Below, one piece after another: positions 38,585 through 50,403 of a stretch of DNA of 64,000 nt. This DNA comes from Populus alba (taxonomy: Eukaryota > Streptophyta > Magnoliopsida > Malpighiales > Salicaceae): contig NC_133299.1 of NCBI RefSeq assembly GCF_005239225.2, forward strand, positions 8,932,967 to 8,996,966, in the 5' to 3' direction. A program made the translations under genes and the position numbers. Numbering within the stretch: the stretch's first letter is position 1; every line of letters starts with the position of its first letter. Under the pieces are notes generated by a model that saw nothing but the letters and a program-made list of their open reading frames with translations, had not been told where the DNA came from and searched no databases.

Positions 38585-41305
38585 ATATTATTGTGGGGTG
38601 AGCCCGCGCAGCGACTTCGTCTGGTGATGGAAGAGGCTCTTGTCATGCCTCATGTGTGAGTTGTTGTGTGTTGGGAAGGGTTTTTGGATTTAATCATAAA
38701 ATTATTATTAATATTTAGGAGTTGCCACCTAATATTATGGTCACTAGGAACCTATGGTCTGCGAGAGTCTGAGTAAGGGACTAGTTGTGCAAGGAAAAAA
38801 CGCATCACCCCCAGTGCACCTTACTTAAAGTAAGTTGCATTGTTGTTTGATTGTTTTTTTTTCTAAGTCGGGTTTCTATTCATTGGTCTTTTCTAAGGTT
38901 CAAGGCAGATTTCTCTTCATGAAAGAGTTTCTACCTTATTGTGTTAAATCCTAACCATTCTAAAGTCTGAATCTTAGCATTGCATTTATACACCTTGTAT
39001 CTTTAATACCTGAGAGTGTACTTTTTTGTGTAATTTTACACCCTATAGATATTAAGTCTACATTGAATCCTAGAAAAAAAATATTAGAAAAAGGTTTTTG
39101 GTATTTTGGTCAAACCTGAATGGATGATCATAAACTGGTTACGATATCCATTTTTGGATTTTTTAAAACATTAAAAAGATGCAATTTTTGTTTTTTATGA
39201 AAAATATGCTTGGAAAAATTTTAGGATTTGGTCTTATGCAATAAAATATATTTTTTTTCTTTTTGAAAATGTTTTGAAATTTTTTTTTTGAAAAATTTCA
39301 GAGAAAACCAAGTATTTTAATACCAAATTTGTATTTTACAGTGTAAATATACAGCTCGATATTATGCAAAATTGATAGAAAAACATGTGAGAAAATCATA
39401 ATTTTTTTCAAAGGATGTTGGAATTTATTTTTTTTTTGGAATTTTTCATTTTTTAAAAAAGAAATATATATAAATATATATTATATAATTAAATATTATT
39501 AAAACATGTCGATCGGGTCGGATAACTGGGCCAGGCACAAACCTAGAAAACAATGGGCCGATCTCAGCCCAACATATTTTCTTTTTCTTTTTTTTTGGGT
39601 CGAGCTAGACCCAGCCAATTGGGCTGGGCCATATCTGGCTGACCCAAAGTTAATGTTAATTATTTGTAGAACGTGAACAGTGGTTCATGTTCTGCATGCA
39701 ATCAAAATGGTTGCATAAAATGGAGGTTGACGGAGGAGCTGCTCACTCGAAATAGGAGTCTCGACCGTGATCAAGAGATTGAGCTGATGGTTTTGATGGC
39801 TTCGCTAGGAGGAACAGTGCTGGAGTTGATCACGGGGGAAGGAAGAAGGATTTTGTAGAGGTATGAGAGAGGAAGAAACGGTGACTGTTTCAGGCGTGGG
39901 GGTGGCCAGCTTGTGGTTGAGCTAGCTACCTGTGGTGGAGCTGGTGGTGGAGAAACTGGTGGTGGCTGGAACGACAGGGAGAGAGAGGGAGAGAAAAACT
40001 GTAGAAACGGGGGTAGGGGGCTGGTTTTTGGCTGACTTTGGACTCGATTTTCTCCTCCCTCGGGTCATGAAATCCACCTCTATTTATATACGGTTGGAGA
40101 GGGCAATCTTGTCTATACCCAGGAAAAATTTCACCCCTTGATTTAGTTGAGAAAGATCCCAACCGTTGGTTCAAATTAGGCATCCTGAGTTGTCGAATTT
40201 GCAAGAAAAGGCTGCCCGAGTTGGCCTCTTTAGGCCGACGTCGATGGGTTGTCATTCAGCCTGAACGGGCCATATAGGGCTGTAGCTAAATTACAGATGA
40301 TCATTTGAATGCAAGATATGTTAGATTTGATGGAGAAATAAAGCATTAAATGCACTTGAAAAGTAGCCACCCAGGCAACATTTTCGGGTAAAATCGGGGA
40401 AACAATGCCTCTCCTTTTATATATATATTCAAAACGACGCCATTTTTTATTGCATTAGGGACTTTGCCGAAGTCCAATCTAGTTCTTCAACTTTCAATTT
40501 GTTTCAATTGAACCCCTAATTGACCTTAAATGTTTGATTTAATGCAATTAAGTCCCTGATGAACTTCAATTGGAACCCCGAAGTTACGTGCCTATTGTGA
40601 TTTGGTCCTTGGTCTCAGATTTATGCAATTTAACCTCTAATTAACTATTAAACTTTCAATTTCTTCAATTTTACCCTTGGATTTCGTCAATGAAGTCTCT
40701 AAAGTTTGATGTCTTTTGCAGATTGGTCCTTAGCTGTGAATTTCTTCAATTTAGCCCCTAATTGACCCAAAAACTTCAATTTTCTTATAATTTAGCCCCT
40801 GACTTCAATCAATTAATTTGATAAAAATTAAATTTGGTCTTTTAAAATTCCAATATTCTCAATTAAGCCCAAATTGGGCTCTCAAATTTAATTTTTTTAC
40901 CAATTAAACCCCAAATAAAATTAGTTTGACCTATTAAAAGTATACAATTAAGTCCTTGCACTTAATTAAATCCTTCAATTGGATCCAAATTAATTCTTAA
41001 ACATAATTAAAATTTAATTTAGCCCATGATTAAATCAAATAGGCCTATTAAAAATTTAATTATGTTATTGGACTTAATTTTCATGCAAATTTATCTAATA
41101 ATCATTTAATTTGACCTTAAATTTGCATTTTCTCTCTATTTTAGGGCATAATGGGGTACAATTAGGTCTTTAAATTCCACCAAAAATTACAACTTGATTT
41201 CCCAGCCCACTTTCTTCACATTGCCAGCCTTTATTTTATTATTTTATTTTTATTTTGAAAAAAAATAAATTTTAGAGAACAACCCAGAATTAGGTTATGA
41301 CAAAT
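38585..41305. mobile_element. Non-coding LTR-like repeat block
   Basis: GC-richer than its flanks at 38.6-38.8 and 39.5-40.3 kb. It then runs into a long stretch (40.45-41.2 kb) of imperfectly repeated short phrases such as CAATTTAGCCCCTAATTGAC. The right edge ends GGTTATGACA, a form common at LTR ends. It has no credible ORF. This is probably an LTR or untranslated part of a large retrotransposon, by inference from composition and edges only. Confidence 0.4.
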
Positions 41306-41599
41306 ATGATTAAAAAACATGCAATGATAGTGAACCAACCACACTAAAAAAAATGATAATGATTAAATGCACAAAATGAACGCTTGCAAATATTATAAAA
41401 AAATATATTTCTAATATTATAAAAAGGTCTTTATAATCTTCTTCGATAACAACGCAAAAATTAAATAAAATTTAATAAAATAATATATAAAAAAACATTT
41501 TGGGTCATTTAACAATAAAGCAAAAGGATACCAATCAATAAAATGTTGAGGGTGAAACGAAAAAAAAAAAAAATTCAAAAAAAAAGATAAGAAAAGATA

Positions 41600-41669
41600 A
41601 AAACAAATCAATCTGAGTTAACTCGAATCAGTATGCAAAATCTACTATCTTTGTGAGATTAAGATAACT

Positions 41670-41710
<41 letters not shown>

Positions 41711-42105
41711 TGAAGCTCAATTCCCAAACTAACATAATATTAAAGGGTAAAATTTTAAAAAAAATCAATTAAAAAATGAGGAAAACAAAATACCCGAGTC
41801 AACCGGATTAACCCTTCAAACTAGGGATCGAGGTTGTGAGACAAGGATAAAATTATAAAAAAATAATAATTAAAAAGCTTAATCTACAATCAACCTAATG
41901 TTGAAAAATTAAATTGAAAAAAAAATTAATTTAAAAAAAAACCATAAAAAGACTGAAATCAACCTGTGTTAACCTTACGAACTCAGTGATCTGAGTAATG
42001 AGATTGAAATTATCTCATTCAAGGAAAACTGTAAAATATCATGAAACTCAATTCTTAATCAATCTAATTTCAAGGGGTGAAATTAAAAAATAATTCAATT
42101 AAAAA
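41600..42105. repeat. Diverged tandem repeat, three units of about 165-190 bp
   Basis: Three successive units share a phrase order: GAGTTAAC/GAGTCAACC-like start, GAGATTAAG/GAGACAAGG, then AAAATTAA and a TCAATT end (unit ends near 41770, 41930 and 42105). Similar phrases recur at 49.69-50.0 kb. Confidence 0.5.
41672..41704. repeat. (AT)n microsatellite
   Basis: About 16 uninterrupted AT units inside the diverged tandem repeat. Confidence 0.97.
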
Positions 42106-43618
42106 GGATCCAAGACAAAACAAATAACAATCAAAAGAATGAAGATCAAATTTGACATAAAAATAAAATGGCAAGACACCTTGTTATTTTAATGAGAATT
42201 TGCACAAAAACTAAGAAGAGGAGAGAGAAAGAAATGAAAAGAAAAAAAGAGCCCTCCATGTGCCTCAACCTTCACGCAAGCCTCATCACTTACAAGGTCT
42301 CCTCGAGACCTTTCTAACACCACCAGAAAAGACAAAATTTGGACATTGGTGGATATTATACTCATTGCCAGAGTGCGATGACTTGCTTCATACACTGGCG
42401 TATGTAACAGATGTTCTAGCATCTTTGTCGTTTCCTATTGACTTTAGTCCCTAACATTTTTTTTTTTAATTTGTTCCCTTAAATCTTAATTGTTTTAGAT
42501 TAGTAAAACTGAATTTTATTTTGCAAAATTGAGTATCAACCGTGCACTGAAAATTTTCCTAAACATAGTGGGATCTCCATATCAAGCCACCAAAAAACAT
42601 TCCAACCCTAAATAAACTCCATGTAAGAGGATCAATTTGTTTTTAAAAAATTGAGACATAAAAGGAGCAGATTTTTCCCTTACTTATGCAATTTAGTCAT
42701 TGATTCTTTCAAGAAAAAGGGTTGAATATATGTTTATTGTTCAAATTTGATCCCTATATCTTCAGTTATTTTAAAACAATAAAATTTCAATCGCTGAATC
42801 AAGCATTATAATTTTTTCTTAACACCCCGAGATCTCATAACCTAGGCAACCAAAACAAACCATCAATCCCAAACCCAAACCCAAATAAACACAACTTCAA
42901 AGGAGTAAAGAAAAAAAAAATTAAGGAATCAAAATGAAAAAAAAAATCCAAGGATGATTTTTTTTTTTAAAGAAAACAATATGGAATGCTATTATAATTT
43001 ACAATATTTTCTCTTTGAATAGTGAAATCACCGTATTCTTATTTTAATTTTTAATTTTGATTATAATTTTTAAAAATATAAAAACTTAATTGTTTTGATT
43101 TTTTTCGCTCAAAAAATACAAAACCAACAATCACTATCTAAGTTTTTAACCCCACCTCACTTGGTTTTGATTTTTTTTTTGACAATAGGTTGGATTTTTA
43201 TGTTTTGAAAAAAATGATGAAGAAAAAAAATAAATTTTAATTTTTTTAAACTTAGATTTTAAAAACTAGAAAATAGAAAATGAAAATGATACATATACTT
43301 TTATTTTGTCTTTGTTGAAATCGTGTGATTTCTTTTTAAAATTTTTCCAGACGTTGATGCATATGTTTTTGTGGGCTTAGTCCCTGAAAAAAGCAGAAGA
43401 AATGAAAAAGACTCAATCTCAATCCAACTCGGCCCAGTTGCTCCGTCCCGCCTAGGCGCCTATACTCTGTGTTGTTCGTAGCTTAGAAAACCTAAGGGAA
43501 ACAAAAAAAGGAAAGGAAAATAATAAATAAATAAATATAAAAACAGCACAAGCGGATAAGTAGAAACAGAACCACAGAGCTGGTGATAACTGCAGACCGT
43601 CATTGCCAAAGAGATCTA
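42106..43618. other. Intergenic and upstream region of the small mitochondrial gene
   Basis: AT-rich with A and T runs. The last 200 bp are GC-richer and probably contain promoter and 5' UTR of the plus-strand gene starting at 43619. Confidence 0.5.
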
Positions 43619-44940
43619 ATGGAGAAGTACTTTGGAAATGCATACAGAGGAGACCCTGGCGTCCCACACGCCGACCCCGACAGATTCGTCAACATTTGGA
43701 TCGGGTCGGCTGCGTTCTCTATTCTCACCTGGTCCAATCCCTACCTTTGGACTCTCACTAACCAGTTCAAGTAGTCTTTTTATCCCTTTCCTTTCCTTTT
43801 GTTTTTAATTTTTTGCAATTTTTATATTGCTTGTTTGGCTCTGTTAAGGGTTTTGTACTGTTTATTTAGGAGAACCCATTTGGTTTTTCAATTTACATGG
43901 AAATTAATTTAGTTCAGTTACTAAATAAAATCTGAAATTAATATATTTAAGGATGTTTGTTCGACTCTGGTTGTTTTTTTTCCTGTGCTAATTTTTATCT
44001 GTTTAAGGGTGTCTTATGGATTGGTTTTCTTTTGTTTTAATTTGCATTTAAGGGCGAAAATCGTTAATTAAAAAAAATCTATAATGAGAATGACGATCCT
44101 TCACCATCAAATCTAAGGGTTTAAGTATTGTGTGAAAAATAAAGCACAATTTGGCCGTGGAATTTTTATGAGATATGAAGTTATGGTGTAACTTTTGGTA
44201 GGTTTCCCGTATTCTGAACCTGTCTATTTTCTCTTAAAAGGATTAGGAACAAAGTCTTCATTCTTGTAAAATGAAATAGAGAAGATTGCGTTGAATATCG
44301 CCCTTTACTTGAGAGTTTACGGAGCTCTCCTCCTTCTTTAAGTCGGTTAAGAGTATTTATGAATTTGAGAACTGGATGATTCATTTAACTTCTTCTACTT
44401 TGATGCAACCGTAAAAGAGCAACCTTTTGTACTCTAAGCCTTCAAAAAGTCTTCATTTCTCTTGCTCTTCCAAAATGATAACCTTTGGTTACATGAACAT
44501 GCATCTTGTAGTTATCTGAGAATTGCTGTCATAAGTATTTATGTTGTTAACGCATATCTGAATATTTTTTACTGTTTTTTGGGGATTTATTTTTGTTGTT
44601 TTTTAGCAAACGAATTTTGTTTCCATCTTACATTTTGATACACTTCAATGTGCAGTTGGCATGACAAGGCATTTTTATTTGAGCAGTATCATTGGAAAAA
44701 TGCAATGAAGAAGAAGGAGCCATATAAATTTAAGGTGCACTATTTGGCTAGCTTATAGTTAAATCTTTTCAAATTAATTACTTATGATGGTTTGTTTATT
44801 TTGTGCTTGGTGTAACTAGTTGTAATCTATCCAACTGGAACATTAATTTTCATGTGGTATTTTCTTTGTTGCAGTGGAATAAAATGGACAGAGAGGTTCG
44901 TGATTCATATTATTTCAACTGGCCAATCTACTTCCCATAG
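43619..44940 (+). CDS. Small mitochondrial protein, probable plant complex I subunit
   Basis: Three exons (43619-43770, 44656-44734, 44875-44940) give 98 aa with all junctions GT-AG and in frame. It starts MEKYFGNAYRGDPGVPHADP, has one hydrophobic stretch (about residues 26-40, NIWIGSAAFSILTWS), then a basic aromatic tail (HDKAFLFEQYHWKNAMKKK) and ends DSYYFNWPIYFP. I recognise this as a short conserved plant protein usually listed as an accessory membrane-arm subunit of NADH:ubiquinone oxidoreductase (NDUFB type). The assignment to a specific subunit is from memory and not certain. No cleavable presequence is evident, which is usual for small complex I membrane subunits. Confidence 0.75.
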
Positions 44941-46185
44941 TTTCAGAAGCATGTTCTATAGTGAACTTTGAAAACAATAAGAACAAGCTTGTGCTTTCCT
45001 CAGTATCCCATTCACCTGCTTTCTTTTTATTTGTGCTGTGTACTGGTGGATTGAAAATCTTCAATTAGTATCTCAATTTTATGTTTTTATCGAGCACTGG
45101 ATCTTTAAGTTCCCTTTTGCAAGTGTATTTAGTGTAGAAAGCTCTGGGAAAGACAAGGTAAATGGTTAATGTGTGCTTTTAATTTGAAGAGCAAGTTGGC
45201 AATGAGGAAAAGGAAAACAGTTGATTATGGGTGGTCATTTTACACGAAAAGAGTAGTCAGAGAATCTGAACAGCTTGAAATGGGTTGTAGTGACTTGTCC
45301 TTTCATTGTATCGAATGTGCTTTTTAAAAATTTAAGAGATTGTTGTGAAGCTGTATGGTGTGCACCTGTTTTGTTTTCTTTTTGAAAAAAATTATTATTA
45401 TTTTTTAAATGAATGTTTGATGTTTTCATATTATTTTAAATGTGTTAATATTAAAAATAATTTTTTTTTAAAAAATAAAAAAAATATATTATTTTAATAT
45501 TTTTTTAATTAAAAAATATTTCAAAAAATAATCATAACTATATCAAACACTGAAGACATTTTGAATAGCATTGTGCAATAATAAGCTTATCTGCCATGAA
45601 TGGAAAGGGGGCGGCTGCACGAATGACTGCATGAGCATCTCACAAATTGATATAATGGCTATGCATGGATTTTGCGAACTGGTTCTTCTATTGTTTCTTA
45701 GATTGAACATGTATGTATAAATTGTGAATCTTTTGAAAGCCAACTAGAATGATTTATGGCCTCCCCAGCTTTAGATTTTACTTAGATCATTGGCCCGCAG
45801 CGTATCTTGAATCATTTTTATTTTTCTTAACATAAGAAATAATATTTAAGTATTGTTAACATGTTGGAAGGTTGAAAGAACAAGATTATATGTGTTAATA
45901 AATATTATTATTTTTTTATTTTAATATTAACCAATGGATTTTTTTTTGATAATGTAGCCTTTAAATTTTTCTCATTTAATTATATTGCTTAGCTGTTCTT
46001 TAAAAAAGAACAATAATTTCAATTCTATTAAAATAAAAATAATTTGCTAAAAAAAAACCTAAAATCTTGTTCAGTATCATTTATTTAATAAAAATAAAAA
46101 GCACCAATAAAAATTTGGATGGTTTTAAAATAAGGATAGAAAAGTTATTCTTGTAAATAAAACTTATTTGTCTTATTAAATTGCT
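44941..46185. other. Intergenic, AT-rich
   Basis: No gene recognised after the 3' UTR of the small mitochondrial gene. It contains a probable MITE copy at 45414-45549. Confidence 0.5.
45414..45549. mobile_element. Small AT-rich MITE-like element
   Basis: About 136 bp with short inverted termini TGTTTGAT and ATCAAACA, and an extremely AT-rich core with runs like TTAATATTAAAAATAA. The same core occurs in the repeats near 28.5, 35.0, 59.9 and 62.7 kb. The target duplication is not clear, so its superfamily is unknown. Confidence 0.5.
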
Positions 46186-46189
46186 AAAA

Positions 46190-48615
46190 GGCTTTTTATT
46201 AAGTAGAGGCAATTTTCATAAAATAAAATAAAATAGATAAATTTATCTTATTTCTTCTCGGGGTTTTTTTGTTAAGTGGAGGCATTGAGCCATTTTCTAA
46301 GTAGCCTTTAGACTTTGGCCACATAGAACATTTTGACAGTATCATTAAATCTAGTATAGCGGTTAAACTTTAAAATATCTGACTTGATTCTTTATTTAGC
46401 CTAAATTTTAAATTAAATAAATGTGATTAGGTTAACTTTATAGGTAAAAAAAAAACTTGGATAACTGGTACAAACATGATTTAACTTATTTTTTTAAGAG
46501 GATATCTTTTTTTTTAAAAAAAATATATTAAGACAACAATATATTGGATTGACTCAATTAAATTTACCAAACCTGCAATCTAACTTGGTTTAATAATTTT
46601 ACTTTTAAAAAAATAATTTTTATTTAATTATATGATAATAAAAAAATTGATGCTCATAATCAAGAAAAAAAATAAAATTAAATAAAAATACTTTTACTTT
46701 TTGTTAAGTGGAGGCAATCTTCATTTCATAAAGTAAAATTGACAAATATACCTTATTTATTCTCATGGATTTTTTTATTTTTAAGTGGAGGCTTGGAGCC
46801 ATTGCCTAAGTGATCCTTAAACTCTGGCCGCAATAAACATTTCAACAGTGTCATTAAACTCAGTCTAACAATTAAAATTGAAACTGTCTGACTTGACTCC
46901 TAATCTAACCCGAGTTTTAAATTAAATAAACATGAAGAGGTCGACTTTGTAGCTCAAAAAGCAACCTGAACAAGTGGTAAAAACATGGTTTAACTTATTG
47001 TTTTAAGAAGATATTTAAAATAAAATAAAATTAAGATAACAATATATTGAATTCACCTAAATGAACTTACCAAACTTGCGATCTGACTTGGTTTAATAAT
47101 TTTACTTTTTAAAAACTAATTTTTATTTAATTATGTGATGATAAAAAAATAAATGCTCACAATCAAGAAAAAGAATAAAATTAAATAAAGCTAATTTTAC
47201 TTTTTCTTAACAGGATGCAATCTTCATTTCATAAAGCAAAATTGACAAATATACCTTATTTATTCTTGTGGTTTTTTTATTTTTAAGTAGAGGCTTTGAG
47301 CCATTGCCTAAGTGACCCTTAAACTCTGGCCGCAATGAACATTTCGACAGTATCATTAAACTCAGTCTAGCAGTTAAACCTGAAACTATTTGACTTGATT
47401 CCTAATCTAACCCGGGTTTTAAATTAAATAAACATGAAGAGGCCGACTTTACAGCTTAAAAAGCAACCTGAATAAGTGGTAAAAACATGGTTTAACTTAT
47501 TGTTTTAAGAGGATGTTTAAAATAAAATAAAATTAAGACAATAATATATTGAATTCACCCAGATGAACTTACCAAACTTGCGATCTGACTTGGTTTAATA
47601 ATTTTACTTTTTAAAAACTAATTTTTTTTTAATTATATGATGATAAAAAAATAAATGCTCACAATCAAGAAAAAGAATAAAATTAAATAAAATTAATTTT
47701 ACTTTTTCTTAAAAGGATGCAATCTTCATTTCATAAAGCAAAATTGACAAATATACCTTATTTATTCTTGTGGTTTTTTTATTTTTAAGTAGAGGCTTTG
47801 AGCCATTGCCTAAGTGACCCTTAAACTCTGGCTGCAATGAACATTTCGACAGTATCATTAAACTCAATTTAGCGGTTAAACCTGAAATTGTTTGACTTGA
47901 CTCCTAATCTAACCCGGGTTTTAAATTAAATAAACATGAAGAGGCCGACTTTACAGCTTAAAAAGCAACCTGATGAATTAAGACAATACTATATTGAATT
48001 CACCCAGATGAATTTACCAAACTTGCGATCTGACTTGGTTTAATAATTTTACTTTTTAAAAATAATTTTTTATTTAATTATATGATAATAAAAAAATAGA
48101 TGCTCATAATAAAGAAAAAGAATAAAATTAAATAAAACTAATTTTACTTTTTCTTAACCGAAGGCAATCTTTATTTCATAAAGCAAATTTAACAAATATA
48201 CCTTATTTATTATCAGGGTTTTTTGTTAAGTGGATGCCTTGTGCCATTGCCCAAGTGACCTTTAGATCTGGGTCATCAAGAGCATTTTGACAATGTCATC
48301 AAACTCAGTCTAACGGTTAAATTTAAAACTATCAGATTTGACTCTCTATCTAACCCTAATTTTATATTAAATAAATATGAAGAGGTTGACTTTGCAAGTC
48401 AAAAGACAACTTGGATAATTGGTAAAAACATGATTTAACTAATTTTTATAAAAATAAATATTGAGACAATAATATATTAAATTGACCCTGTTGAACTTAC
48501 CAAACTTACGATCTGACTTGGTTTAATAATTTTACTTTTTAAAAATTAATTTTTATTTAATTATATGATAATAAAAAATAGATGCTAGAATAAAAAAAGA
48601 ATAAAATTAAAAAAG
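46190..48615. repeat. Tandem array of five units of about 0.5 kb
   Basis: Anchoring on TTAAGTGGAGGCAAT and its variants, units begin near 46201, 46706, 47209, 47711 and 48156. The first three periods are 502-505 bp. The fourth is about 445 bp because unit 4 has lost about 57 bp after AACCTGA. Units 3 and 4 are nearly identical, while units 1 and 5 are most diverged. There is no ORF. Each unit contains phrases AACCCGGGTTTTAAATTAAA and CTTGCGATCTGACTTGG. Confidence 0.93.
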
Positions 48616-48710
48616 AGAGATTATGATGGGCATCACCCAAAACAACGTTTACTAATATTAATTTTTTTTTTTATAATCTTATTTGAAGATAAAATAAAAA
48701 CCAAATGGTG

Positions 48711-48742
<32 letters not shown>
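48711..48742. repeat. (TA)n microsatellite
   Basis: About 16 uninterrupted TA units just after the tandem array. Confidence 0.97.
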
Positions 48743-48745
<3 letters not shown>

Positions 48746-48957
48746 GGGATGTTTGCGGTTTCTTTGAAACTACATTTACAAGACAAATACCAAATCTGAA
48801 AAAGACAAGGAAGGACATCCACCCTTTTTTTATTTTATTTTGGGTAACCAACAAATCTTGCGGTTGACGTTTCTTTTCTTTGGATCAAAACTTGAAACTC
48901 ATTCAACAACAGGAACATCAGTACACAGCAGCAGCTGGAGACCCCTGGAGGGCAGTT

Positions 48958-49200
48958 AACCTAATCATTAGATGCATTCAAAATTTTTACCTTCCTAGCC
49001 ATATCTTGGCTTGAGCAATGATTGGCTGCCATAATATCCCATGGAATTAATCTGCGGTCATCGCTAAGATTTTCAGTGACTATCTTAGCATCAGACTCAA
49101 AGCAAGCATTCAGTGCTGCGTGGATAGCGGCCTCTTTAGCTTCAGCCTGCAAGACTGAGGAGTCTATGCAACCCCAGGAGGCGTCCCCGTGATGTCTGCA
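48958..49200 (-). pseudogene. RNase H-like (RVT_3 type) fragment
   Basis: On minus the frame reads GDASWGCIDSSVLQAEAKEA and then FESDAKIVTENL before stopping near 48958. This resembles plant RNase H-like domains (DASW, AEA, ESD as the D-E-D catalytic residues), but the segment between the first two is too short. It is probably a relic of a LINE or of an RNase H-like gene. It could be the last exon of an unrecognised gene, but I see no partner exons upstream. Confidence 0.4.
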
Positions 49201-49249
49201 ATACGTACCTGCTACTGATTTTGATGCTCAGCTCCTATATTGATGGAAC

Positions 49250-50403
49250 TTTGGGAAGCTTCACATAAGGGATAAAATTAACAGTCCTTAACCCTTGGCA
49301 GCAGCAACAGAAGTATTCATAGGATTGGGGATTTCCCCCTATAAACTCATAATCATTCCTTTGTAGACATTTATTCAAGCCTCAAACCATGTTTTGGAAT
49401 AACTGAATATTGCAACATTTACTTTATGAATCCAAATTTGGTTTTTTTAATTTTGGCCACTTTTTCCAGCCTCAAATTTAGCTTTTAGGCCTCCAAGTAA
49501 AAATGTTTTGGCGTTGTTAATATTTTTCTTGTAAAATAAAATAAAATAAATTATATAGAAATTGATTTGTTATGATTTTGTTATCTTGATCAGTCCAAAG
49601 ATAATTTTGATAATTATTAAAAATATAGTTTGATTCAAAATAAATATTAATAATGAAATTATTTTAATAAAAAATGAGATATTATATTGGATTGATTTAA
49701 ATTAACCTAGGTTAATTTGCCAATTCACATACCTAGTTATGAGATCATGATAACCTTGTAGAAATCAATCAAAATAAATTATGAAACTCAATATCTAATA
49801 AACCAAATGTTAAATGATGAAATATGAAAAAAAATCAATTTAAAAAATAAAAAAAAATCACAAAATCTAATTTCTAATCATTCCAATATTAAAGAATAAA
49901 TTAAAAAAAAAAATCAATTAAAAAAACAAAAAATAACTTGAGTCAATTTACCAAACTTGAGCTTTGGGTCAAGAGTATATAATAATTTTATAAAATATAA
50001 ATTAAAAAAATTATAAAATTTAATTTCTAATAAATTTTATATAAAAAAATATAAATCTAAAAATAAAACTAAAAATATACGAGTACTGTCGAAACCCATC
50101 CTCTAATTTTTTTTTTTGGTTAATAATGTCACGGAAAGCCAACAAGAAAAGACCAGCAATGATGTCGGAAGCCATTTTTTTGTGGTGCTATTAGAAGATG
50201 TTATTCTGTTTATATATCTCTTGACAAGTGACATTGGAAAATCGTTATTTCCCTTAGAGAGATCAATAACGAAAGAACAAGCATAAAAGAAAAACAGTAA
50301 AGGATTCTTAATTTCTATATCAACTATTCCTATCTCAACTTCAAATCTTACATGTGAAGTTTAAAATAAGTTTTGCTTGCCACTCCGGTGACCTGATGGA
50401 TTA
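49250..50403. other. Intergenic, AT-rich, 3' flank of NHL gene
   Basis: No gene recognised. The part at 49.69-50.0 kb shares phrases with the diverged tandem repeat at 41.6-42.1 kb. The last 150 bp are probably the 3' UTR of the NHL gene. Confidence 0.45.

Noticed and set aside
42189..42422. Minus ORF of 77 codons
   Set aside because: Composition-driven, with no domain, signal or splice partner.
46190..48615. Regularly spaced repeats, considered as a CRISPR-like array
   Set aside because: Units are about 500 bp and contiguous, with no unique spacers, in plant nuclear DNA. It is an ordinary tandem array.
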